Assembly (NCBI GenBank): GCA_026874595.1
Contig: CM049312.1
Span: 78,655,429 to 78,719,428 of the forward strand
Length of the DNA: 64,000 nt
Reading direction: 5' to 3'
Source: Sipunculus nudus
Lineage: Eukaryota; Annelida; Sipuncula; Golfingiida; Sipunculidae
Position 1 is the first letter of the stretch; every line of letters starts with the position of its first letter. Under the pieces are notes generated by a model. It saw only the letters and a program-made list of their open reading frames with translations. It was not told the DNA's origin and did not search any database. The translations under genes and the position numbers were made by a program. Shown here piece after piece: positions 55,722-64,000 of this stretch.

Positions 55722-56528
55722 CTGCAATGGAGATACGCTCATAATATTCAATTAAAGTCTGACCGTAATTACTAATATCATTAAGTATACAATTTATTAT
55801 GCAGACTAGGACCTCCATAACTCTATAGCTCTATGATAATCTATTAATCATATGAATTTATATGTTTAATTATTCTACAAATAACCCATTCTCATAAATT
55901 ATGTTGCATTAGGCCAAAAGCACAGTAAACCAGCAAAAAAGTAAACAATTGAAAAAAGGATTAAATTTACGGTATCTTCATAATCTATGCACCATTCTTT
56001 TCTTTAGGTTCTCTAGTATTTTGGTTGAAAAGGGAAAATAAATTAAATAAGTCTATTTCATGATTTTTATATTTTATTGAAGGAAAATCATATCTTCAAA
56101 TTCGTTCCAATCTAAGAGGTCAGTGCAGACAAAGTCTTGCTTATATAGGATACCAGAGAATTCTTTAACTTACAGACATAGTTATGTATTTTAGGCAATA
56201 TGTATAAAGGGAAATAAGAAAATATTTCTAAAAAGGACATATAAACCCATAAAAATTCCTTGCGAGAATAGTTATTTTTTTCACATTTATAACTATATCT
56301 AATATAGAATCATCACAACAGAATCGTTGCAGACAAGCATTTATGTCATAAAAATTTTTAGATAGGTTTAATGGTCTTCTTTAAGTATTTATTCAGTAAA
56401 CATATAGAAAAACTCTTCAGACGTTTACTTAAGAAATGTAAGGAACTCTGAGAGGAAAAAAGATTGCAGATCTCTCACAAATGTTCAGTTGTGAAAACCC
56501 AACTTTAAAATTTGAAATCTGGAAATCT
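55722..56528. other. no gene seen
   Basis: AT-rich; nothing recognised. Confidence 0.35.

Positions 56529-56600
<72 letters not shown>
56529..56600 (+). repeat. (TA)n microsatellite
   Basis: About 36 TA units with one TTTA interruption; not followed by repeat D. Confidence 0.95.
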
Positions 56601-56602
<2 letters not shown>

Positions 56603-58444
56603 TTATGTAAATCTTAGTTGTGTAGTCTTATAAATCAAACAGTTTGATTGCTTTCATATGTTGCAAAGAAGCGCCTAATCATTAGTAACGTGTATTTATC
56701 AAACTGAAATATCTAGTTTGGGTCAGAAACAGTGGTTCAGGGAGGCTGGAATTTAATTTTTTTACAGAATATTTACCAGGGTATTATTTTGTAAATTTTC
56801 CGTTTCCATCTGTCTTAGAAGTCGAAGGCACATAATAGTGTAGAACAACCTCAACAGGCTTCATGCATTTAGAATGAACAGTTAGAAAAGTAATAACTTA
56901 CGGAAACTTGTAACATTTTAACAACATTTTTTGCATAAAATTAGGGCCATGCCCGTTTGTTAGGTTAAAGTCTCCAAATATACAAAACTTTGCAGATACA
57001 TGTCTTAAAATTTTGCATATTTGCTAATGGGAAAATTGAAAGTATCAACATGAAATATTAAGCAAAACACAGATTGTCATTCTGGAGGTATTTGTTGATT
57101 ACACATGTATGGCCAAAAAAGGAAAACCATTCCAACAAATTTGATACCCTTTTTCAAAGAAGAAAACATAGTATAATCAAAATTATTAGTTTCCTCGTAA
57201 TATAGTAAAAGTTGAGCACATTAGAATGAATGAAACTCGATTTTATCAAATGTTTGGCTTGGAATGATGTTTATCATATACTGTGGCAGTAAAGGGCGGA
57301 CATTGACATTTATGGAAATTGCTGAGAAAATATGTCTTGGCTTAAAAAAAGTGGATGAAACTGCTGCATGAACTTGACAATAAAAATACACGTATATAGT
57401 ATTTTCTTTATAAATCCTGGCCATTGTGGCTAATGATGAGTTATAAAGTCACTCCTGCTAGTCTCTACTTCTTTTAGGCAAGTTCTGCCCCCGTGTAGTA
57501 AACTACTGAATCTAAAGGCAGAGTATCAGCATAAGAAGTAAAGCATTCTTCTGAAAGTTTACATTTAACATGGAAATTTAAGCAATCTTAAAACTTCAGC
57601 TTCATGTTATATACATAGTGTACCACTGACTAACTGCGTTTCAACTTCACGAAAAAAACGAAAGGAGGCGCCAACCATTCGGGCATTTCTTTGACTAGAT
57701 GAGAAGAAACTTCTTCGACATCAACCACTTAAAGCGTTCATACTACTGCACCGTTTAAGAGAATAAGGGAACAAGTATGTTTCTCTCCTGCGTTTACTCT
57801 GATTCCGCCGTATGATCATCATCACATGGCATAATAAGAAATGACTCGAATGATGATAAAAATATATCTGTACAGTTTACTTCTGACAGCCCATTGGGTT
57901 TTATTTCATTATTTACCGTGCTTGACAAGCTTTGTAAACAGAGTTTGCTTAGCATTGCATTTTCTGCATAGCTGCAGGTTGATAAGGAATATAATTTTGA
58001 TAATTTTAATTTTAATTATTTATTATCGTTCTTGATATTATGATTTTTTTCGAGTGATTTATCATTTATACGTTTATCAATTTAATTGTGGATTTATTTA
58101 TTTGTTAATTAACAATATCACTTCGCCTAGACTTAAATACTTAAAGGAATACCTGATACTAGTTCTATTCTAAATCATGTAGCAGTGTACACTGTCATCA
58201 AGATGACATCTAGATACCTGATTTTATGATCATCGATTCTCATGGTTATAATTTAATCAGGAACAAAATAAAATATTACTGTAATGAAACAAAGTGCAGG
58301 ATAATTTGTTTACTGCTGGAAGTAGAGTGATAGACTGAGAGTTATAAAAATGAATGAGGTAATCATTCTACAATTTACACTTTTGATTTTTGTATCACAA
58401 CATATTATACAATGAACTTCCCGTGCACACAAACACCCACACAC

Positions 58445-58445
<1 letters not shown>
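56601..58445. other. no supported gene
   Basis: Mostly AT-rich. A minus frame at 57424-57221 (AVSSTFFKPRHIFSAISINV) follows a modest acceptor, GTCAAGTTCATGCAG, and could be exonic, but without a donor or partner it is left out. Confidence 0.3.
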
Positions 58446-58447
<2 letters not shown>

Positions 58448-58477
<30 letters not shown>

Positions 58478-58485
58478 CGAACACA

Positions 58486-58535
<50 letters not shown>

Positions 58536-58556
58536 TCCAACCCCCCCCCCCCCCAG
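58448..58556 (+). repeat. (TA)n array with C tract
   Basis: Two TA blocks (58450-58478, 58491-58533) separated by CGAACACACGCA, then a run of about 14 C at 58542-58555. Confidence 0.95.
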
Positions 58557-58592
58557 GTCCAAAGACCTGTCTACACCACTGATGTCACTTAC

Positions 58593-58699
58593 AGGGCTTT
58601 GTTCTGGTTTATCCTCAGGCTCTGAAACACTGATATATGAAAGTCGGCGATTCGTAAAATTCGTTTGTTCCATTTTTATTGGAGTATAATCTAAGGAAC
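58593..58699 (-). CDS. candidate internal exon, unrecognised
   Basis: Minus-strand acceptor CAGTATTGATCCTGTCTTGCTTAG (AG at 58701-58700) and donor CCT|GTAAGTG (58592-58587) bound 107 bp. Read after two bases: SLDYTPIKMEQTNFTNRRLS then YISVSEPEDKPEQSP, ending in phase 0. The charged Ser/Pro/Glu-rich text looks like a disordered or cytoplasmic segment. Both splice sites are strong. The exon ends about 30 bp from a C tract and TA array on the intron side. Confidence 0.4.
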
Positions 58700-58934
58700 C
58701 TAAGCAAGACAGGATCAATACTGTGCATTAGATTTTAATATTTTTTACGTCAGATCTATGAGTTTAAGAAAAAATCTATAATCGTATACAAAAAAACTAT
58801 GCTGGATTTCTTCTACATGCCGCCGATAAATCCGCCACTACGATTTTCTAAAATATAATTAGATTTTTTTTTTCTTTCTTTTTATTTTTTTTTCTACAAG
58901 AAAGAATTTATCTGTGGGCTAGGGGAAGATCACA

Positions 58935-59105
58935 GGATTTTACCAGGGGTAATAATACCAATGGATTCTTGTAGGTTTCCATGGTCTTGTAGTTGAGCAC
59001 AGGGCTCAAAGCCAGGAGATCATGAGTTTTAGTCTTATCCGACGCGGTAAGAGTTTCACGGGAGACAGAATTGGATAAGACAGCATAAAAATGGAGGCGG
59101 TTACC
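58935..59105 (+). mobile_element. tRNA-derived SINE, forward copy
   Basis: TGGTCTTGTAGTTGAGCACAGGGCTC (A-box region) and AGGAGATCATGAGTTTTAGTC (degraded B box), followed by GACGCGGTAAGAGTTTCACGG, equivalent to the post-B-box segment of the other SINEs. The A box is the better preserved half. Confidence 0.65.
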
Positions 59106-59450
59106 TCCACCGAAAAATAAATAAAAAAAAGAAGAATTTATCAAACTGAAGTAACCCTTTCCAGCCAACCGGGTACAAAATTACGCTTTAGTGTGGGGTA
59201 AATTACAACTTTAAAATTACAACAGGACTTCAACATTCCCTGTCTCTGTAAAGCCATTTTTATAAATATTCCAGTTATCTCCATGCGCTAACCTTACATA
59301 AACACCTATTTTGAAAAAATTGTCACAAATACATTTGCAGGCAGTAAATTTGTGAAGCGAAAGGGGCTATCCGATATCACTTATTATCTGACGTCTATTT
59401 ACTTAAGGTAATCCCTTAAACCTTTGATAAAAATATGTCAGAAAGCGCCG
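59106..59450. other. no gene seen
   Basis: No supported frame or repeat. Confidence 0.35.
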
Positions 59451-59454
59451 TATG

Positions 59455-59890
59455 TTTTGTTTATATCCACGTGTTTATATTCCGTGGGGGCCAGAAAAAC
59501 ACACATCCATCAAGTACATCTGGCGGCAAGTCAGAGTTTTTGGAGAGAGCGTTTTACAATTTGTCATCTTTCAACTTCCGTCATATATGCAACCAAACAC
59601 CACAGGTTGCATGTACTTTTTCGTTTATCGATATATACTGTGTTTACTAACAGCTTGTAGATGAACAAACACAAACATCTATCACAGAGACCATTTCCTA
59701 ATAAAAATGCTCTGGAGTTCATTAATAAGTAAGCATGCAGCGTATCCCAGAAATCACCCAGATTCTGTAGAAAAGGGACGCGAATAGGTGGCTTTCAGAT
59801 TAAGAATTGATTGAATTGTCATTGGCTATTCGGGGTTTGTTAGCATTTCCCCCTTTGCAAGTGTGGTCCTATAAAGTTTTTCATATCCAG
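59455..59890 (+). repeat. dispersed repeat E, uninterrupted copy
   Basis: Matches 51855-52290 with the ~180-bp insertion absent, and its tail (59814-59882) matches 50940-51030. Three overlapping plus frames are open across 59424-59664 because stops are sparse in this segment; none is a supported gene. Confidence 0.7.
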
Positions 59891-60183
59891 TTATATAAAT
59901 AATATACATGTAAGAACATATTGTGTTTATAGCGAGAAAACACCATTTGAAACATAGCTTACTTAAGAACAGACGCCTGTGCCAAGGATCTCATGTAAAT
60001 GTAAAAAGTCATAAATATACAGAGGACGGCAACCAACGTTATTTCTCTTTCTAAGTCCCCCTGGAGGAATAGGGTATAAAATATTAACATGGAAACCGCA
60101 AGGAGCTGTTACTGGTGTGATACACTGATTTTAGGCCTTTTTCCAGACGAACGTGATCAAAATAACCATGGCAACACGATACC
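59891..60183. other. no supported gene
   Basis: Downstream flank of the minus-strand ORF ending at 60184. Confidence 0.35.
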
Positions 60184-60425
60184 TCAGTTCATGAAACCTT
60201 GTAAATCTTCCGGTGAAAGAGAAACTTTTTTTCCATGCAGATTGAGATCGATATTTTCCCTGATGTTTTCAAACTCTAGTTCCATATGAACGACTGCTTG
60301 AACTTTCAGCAAAAGGTACTTTTCTCCATGAGCATGCGTACTGCGGAAAAGGTCATATGCAGTGTTCGGGTCTAATGTGCCAGTCAGGTGTTGAAACAAA
60401 ATGACTCCGATCGGAATTTCGTCTT
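60184..60425 (-). CDS. coding-like minus frame abutting element A, unrecognised
   Basis: From the inner side of the TTAA of element A (60426) the minus strand is open for 80 codons to TGA at 60184: KDEIPIGVILFQHLTGTLDP, then AYDLFRSTHAHGEKYLLLKV, QAVVHMELEFENIRENIDLN and LHGKKVSLSPEDLQGFMN. The alternation of hydrophobic and charged residues looks like a folded domain and the composition differs from chance frames. Its 5' boundary coincides with the element, so the upstream part may have been displaced by the insertion. AAG|GTTTCA after EDLQ could be a phase-1 donor matching the exon at 58699. No family was recognised with confidence. Confidence 0.4.
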
Positions 60426-60943
60426 TTAAGGGACCTTTTCACCTACCAGGCATGTTAGATATATATATTAAGTCGAGTCTTTTCTCTTAAATTTTTTTAA
60501 TATCTGCCAATATTTCATTCTAAAAGAATTTCAATACTTCTGTATACAAGTGGAAATAAACTTGCATCTGGCGCGATCAGAGGCCCAAACCATATACACA
60601 TATAGTGAATATAGTGAACATGCCGTCCGGTAACGATTTCGCCAATCAAATTTTATAAGTTTCCAACCGTGGTTTTGCGTATTTCTTCTTTCTTTTTCTT
60701 TTTTCCTTTGTTTCGGGTTTGTTACTCATGCGCATGATCGGAACTTCTGGTCACGCAGTATTTTTTATGGTTAACAAACATAAGTGGATTATGTTTACTC
60801 ACAGGCAGAATCAAAACAACAGGTGATTTTGGGTGAGTCCGTGTGCCTGGGTGGTTTTGTTGGGAAACTTTTGTATTTAGCCAATATGAACTCAGAGCGT
60901 TATATAAATACACTTAATTTTGTAAATGTTTGTGTGCCTTTAA
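60426..60943 (+). mobile_element. element A, second full copy flanked by TTAA
   Basis: TTAA at 60426-60429 and 60940-60943 bound 518 bp, aligned with 8786-9307. Shared blocks as listed there. Its left end adjoins a coding-like frame. Confidence 0.8.
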
Positions 60944-61424
60944 GGATTATGCCTTGAGATTTAACAAATACGATCTCTGTTTCACAATATAACTGACCCA
61001 GACACCCAGTGTCAGCCATCAACAACAGATATCAATACTGAGGTGGGAATGGTATATTAATGCTGGAATTTCAGTTCCAAGACTGACCAAAACAAAAATT
61101 ATTATACCCTCGGAACTATTACTTGATAAATGTTCATACGTTTCATACATGTACATAGTTCAACGGTAAAACTACTTAGTTCAATAGATAGGATACATTA
61201 AAAATGAACATAGATAAAGTAAATTCGCCCATCTAACATAAGTGAGCCTATCTACTGTCAAAGTAGGCCTATCTCGCAAATATAAATGTTTAGGCCTATA
61301 TGTCATATATTCACCCGTTGGTTCACGGAATATAATATGTTATACTTGCTCAAACAGTCTTTCTTTCACAAGGTTTCTCTGTTTTCATCCACATTATAAA
61401 AGCTTAGATTAACTAGAGGTTCTG
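60944..61424. other. no gene seen
   Basis: Nothing recognised. Confidence 0.35.
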
Positions 61425-62156
61425 CATGTCACCCCTGCGAGAGTCCTTATTGTTGGAGGCCCCAAAAATCGTATTTATATCTATTTAATTGGCTCATTCT
61501 TGCATAAGAGAAAATGCCTGGTCATGGGTCACGTGATGGTCCTGGTATGTGGAGGTACGCAAAGCGATGTCTTCTCGATAATTCTTGAAACGCGTGTTGT
61601 GCGAGAACTTATCAACTGTTCGAGAAGTGGAAAATTCCCGGCTTGGGGTGTGAAGGTATATTAAGGGGCTGTTTTTTAGAACCAGGGGGCAGACAGCAGA
61701 GCAGATTCCAAGACCTTATCCGACGAATGCGGCAATTATACATTTTCAAAGACTTTCTCCTGGATTTTATGCATTTGGACTTCAGTTTACTTTCTGTGTT
61801 GTTGCAAGAACTTTCCACTGAACTGTCATTCTCCGAGAGTTTACATTCAAAGGACTTATCGTTGTGATGGTGTTGGTATCGAGGTACTGTACCATTATCT
61901 TTCTGTATGATTGTATTGACTTGTTGCTCTAACGCTGTTTTACTGTATAATTGTATTGATTTAGTGTATTGTATTGTTAGGGTTGTTTTAAGAATAAATT
62001 ATAGTTATTTGTTAACAAAAAACCACTGACGTCTTTATTCATTCCCCTAGACATTTCACGCTGCCTAGTGTTACAGAATCTGATTTGTTTTTATCTCCAT
62101 TACAGGATTTGTGTTCACCACGCATACGTGATCTGTTTATATTAGGTTCCGTAACA
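61425..62156 (-). mobile_element. solo-LTR-like element, reverse copy
   Basis: On the minus strand it begins TGTTACGGAACCTAATATAAACAGATCACGTA and follows the order of 11005-11745 to CAGCCCCTTAATATACCTTCACACCCC. The two copies are in opposite orientation about 50 kb apart, with roughly one difference per four to five bases in many blocks, so they are old relative to the 254-bp duplication. Confidence 0.7.
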
Positions 62157-62184
62157 ATACACACAAAAATCGAATCGATTATTT

Positions 62185-62283
62185 TTTGAAACGCCTGAAA
62201 ATTTCATTAGATTCCGTTCATGATCGCGTGAGTTATGCTGTGAACAACACGAACACACGTACAAACGGAGACGCACGCATACT
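62185..62283 (+). mobile_element. GTTCATGATTGCGTGAG-family end fragment
   Basis: GCCTGAAAATTTCATTAGATTCCGTTCATGATCGCGTGAGTTATGCTGTGAACAACACGAACACACG is the family's conserved right end. The CCTCCGCC half is missing. Confidence 0.65.
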
Positions 62284-62502
62284 CTCTCAGTGGAGACAAT
62301 TAATCTGAACAGCATATCTGTCCCCATACAGTAAAGACGAACCAGAGCTGCAGAAGATTAATCTGATCTGAATGTGATGCATGCCGCCTAAACCAACGCC
62401 CCCTCCAGAATAGAGGGCTTCAACCGGTCTTGATAGGGAAATCGATCACATTACCATGGTGATTTCAATCGGACTCGTCTGAGACTAGACTTAATTGTAC
62501 TC

Positions 62503-62589
62503 ATGGCCTTTCATCAGCTTCTATTCTATGTGGCCTTTATGTTACTTATAAGCCTTGCACCTGGTGGCTCGGTTAAGAAGAAACGTTGA
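62503..62589 (+). CDS. 28-residue ORF resembling a signal-peptide exon
   Basis: ATGG-context start opens MAFHQLLFYVAFMLLISLAP then GGSVKKKR and TGA. Residues 5-20 form a hydrophobic core followed by small residues (APGGS), the pattern of a secretory signal peptide. A GTAAGT follows the stop by two bases, and an in-frame internal donor TCG|GTTAAG lies just before the basic tail. Either a short secreted peptide or the first exon of a secreted protein on the plus strand. Upstream promoter elements were not recognised. Confidence 0.3.
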   Translation: MAFHQLLFYVAFMLLISLAPGGSVKKKR

Positions 62590-62864
62590 TTGTAAGTAAC
62601 GCCTTTGTGGCTCCGTGGTTATGTTATTAAAACCACCTCCTGAAATGTACGTAATCGCCTTAGAATTTGATGTAAAGGTTATCACGATCTGATTTTCACT
62701 CAGTGTCGATTAGCTATTAAAATGCTGATAATGTCTTCAACAGTCGACGAGTCATTATATTTTCGAGTTATTGTTATACAGCGTATAGTTTATACGTGAG
62801 CTGTAGTAACTTTGATGGATTGTACAAATAGTTATTATAACTTATCGAGACACACTCAATGGCT

Positions 62865-62960
62865 AAGGTGTTAGCGTTTGGTAGTGTCGAGAGTTGGAGG
62901 AAACCAGAGAACCCGAAGAAGACCTGCGGCCTTTGACGGGCCACTACAACAAGCTCTCAC
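62865..62960 (-). mobile_element. SINE-like fragment with GGAGGAAACC motif
   Basis: TTGGAGGAAACCAGAGAACCCGAAG (62895-62919) is the complement-orientation match of 47917-47944. The element's ends are not clear. Confidence 0.4.
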
Positions 62961-63260
62961 CACTTGTAATATATTGCAATTATCAGATTGTTAAAACGAC
63001 CACATATAAAGTCCTGCATTAATAGATCAATCCGACCATCTTCTAGTTGACAAAAACCGAGTGTATAATGTGCCCGTTGTATGACTTGTGACTTCTTACC
63101 TAATTAAATATGTGTGGATTTTGCCGATAATTTAATTCAGGTGAGAAACTCTATTGGTAAATATTTCTGTCTAGTTTCATCAAAGTCCGTCATGTTCCTG
63201 GTAGGCTTAGTAATCGCGGTGACACCTCAAAGGCCCCTGCATGGTGAACTCTGATTTTAC

Positions 63261-63415
63261 CTAAATTCGAACTGGGATGAGATAATTTCTTGGAAGTAGT
63301 TAAAGTGAGTTTCGTGAATATCCAACAAAGTTCTATAGGCCGTTCCATCACCCATGTCCACTTGTTTTTCCTCGATTTTTTTTCGGGAGTCACACAACGT
63401 CAAAACATTTTGCCC
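63261..63415 (-). CDS. second coding exon of an unrecognised gene
   Basis: Minus-strand acceptor GTATTTTCTATTTCTACCATAG (AG at 63417-63416) and donor TTTAG|GTAAAATC (63260-63255) bound 155 bp. One frame is open end to end: GQNVLTLCDSRKKIEEKQVD, MGDGTAYRTLLDIHETHFNY, FQEIISSQFEFR, leaving two bases of the next codon. The other two frames stop within the first ten codons. The text suggests an amphipathic, probably helical, cytosolic segment. It joins the start exon in phase 0. A further frame (MTPEKKSRKNKW...) overlaps but ignores the splice sites. Confidence 0.5.
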
Positions 63416-63723
63416 CTATGGTAGAAATAGAAAATACTTAATTTACTATTATTGAAATAATAGCCCACCTTCTGCAATTTTCCTGTAAACAATTTAAACC
63501 CATTTTATGAGTAACTAGTCTATAGTCTATTCTGTAGCGACAACTTATCAGCCATCTGTGAAATGTAATTGGCGGGGAAGAGTGATGACGTCATAATAGA
63601 CATGACGCAAAAAAGAGGCACCCATATTAGACTGGTACCCTGCTCTATTAAGGCCCTCAGCCAAGCATAGAGACAGGCGTACAACGCCATCTTAAGTACT
63701 CCCAGTTGCAACTCCTGACTTAC

Positions 63724-63771
63724 CTGTAGACTGGTTCCAACTCCAGTGAGCACGCTCATACCGATTGTCAT
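63724..63771 (-). CDS. start exon of the same gene
   Basis: ATG at 63771 opens MTIGMSVLTGVGTSLQ and ends at a perfect CAG|GTAAGT donor (63723-63718). An in-frame TGA four codons upstream with no intervening AG supports this ATG as the true start. Phase 0 matches the next exon, giving a 302-bp intron that contains a TGACGTCA site (63586-63593). The gene would run leftward, toward the candidate exons at 60.4, 58.7 and 55.7 kb. Confidence 0.45.
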
Positions 63772-64000
63772 GGACGTTCACGCGACCTTGGCTAGTTATT
63801 CATGAAGATTTCTTATAAAATTACTTTCTTTATTTACTTATAGTTTCCAAATATTGAAAAATGAGTTGTTGCACAAAAATTGACTGATGGATATATAGAT
63901 GATACGATATACTGGATATTTGATATTCCACTGTACGTGGCATTGGTCTATTATCAATATCTATTAATCTAATCATAAATGTCACACGAAATGTACAGCT
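63772..64000. other. upstream flank of the 63.7-kb gene, nothing recognised
   Basis: AT-rich sequence that should hold the 5' leader and promoter of the minus-strand gene. No TATA box at a fixed distance could be argued. Confidence 0.3.

Overview
The window looks like intron-rich, repeat-dense nuclear DNA of a marine invertebrate, most likely a mollusc or another lophotrochozoan. This is an inference: A+T dominates, there is no operon-like packing, every long ORF is short, GT-AG splice signals flank several coding-like stretches, and dinucleotide/trinucleotide arrays, tRNA-derived SINEs, a LINE and many short non-autonomous elements fill the space. No complete gene, rRNA gene, functional tRNA gene or CRISPR array was found.

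Layout. 1-6.5 kb: two halves of an inverted dispersed repeat enclose a four-copy tandem module (1.1-1.95 kb) and a dead minus-strand LINE (2.64-5.56 kb). 7-15 kb: TTAA-flanked elements A and B, a solo-LTR-like element (11.0-11.75 kb), SINEs and microsatellites. 18.28-20.89 kb: a 2.6-kb element with terminal inverted repeats of about 245 bp. 22.27-23.79 kb: a tandemly duplicated unit split by a short element. 29.57-32.31 kb: a second long-TIR element with a roughly 0.5-kb relative at 37.93-38.42 kb. 24.4, 40.9 and 48.9 kb: three same-strand copies of a repeat that starts at a (TA)n array. 52.73-53.24 kb: a near-perfect 254-bp tandem duplication. 60-62 kb: second copies of elements A and the LTR-like element.

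Gene evidence is limited to exon-sized pieces found by eye. The best are on the minus strand: a start exon and second exon that join in phase (63771-63724 and 63415-63261), and a one-pass membrane protein terminal exon (39303-39019) with two phase-compatible upstream exons and a downstream AATAAA. Other isolated candidates (58.6, 55.7, 60.2, 42.8, 27.4, 25.4, 8.0 kb on minus; 21.1, 25.9, 62.5 kb on plus) are weaker. The 63.7-55.6 kb minus-strand candidates could belong to one gene, but the phases leave at least one exon missing. None of the proteins is recognised.

Most of the window is therefore a record of element insertion, nesting and tandem duplication. The items of most interest are the two long-TIR elements, the TTAA elements whose copies agree in length to within a few bases, the microsatellite-headed repeat, and the unassigned membrane-protein exons. 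Exon calls chosen by eye in 64 kb are exposed to chance matches and the confidences reflect that.
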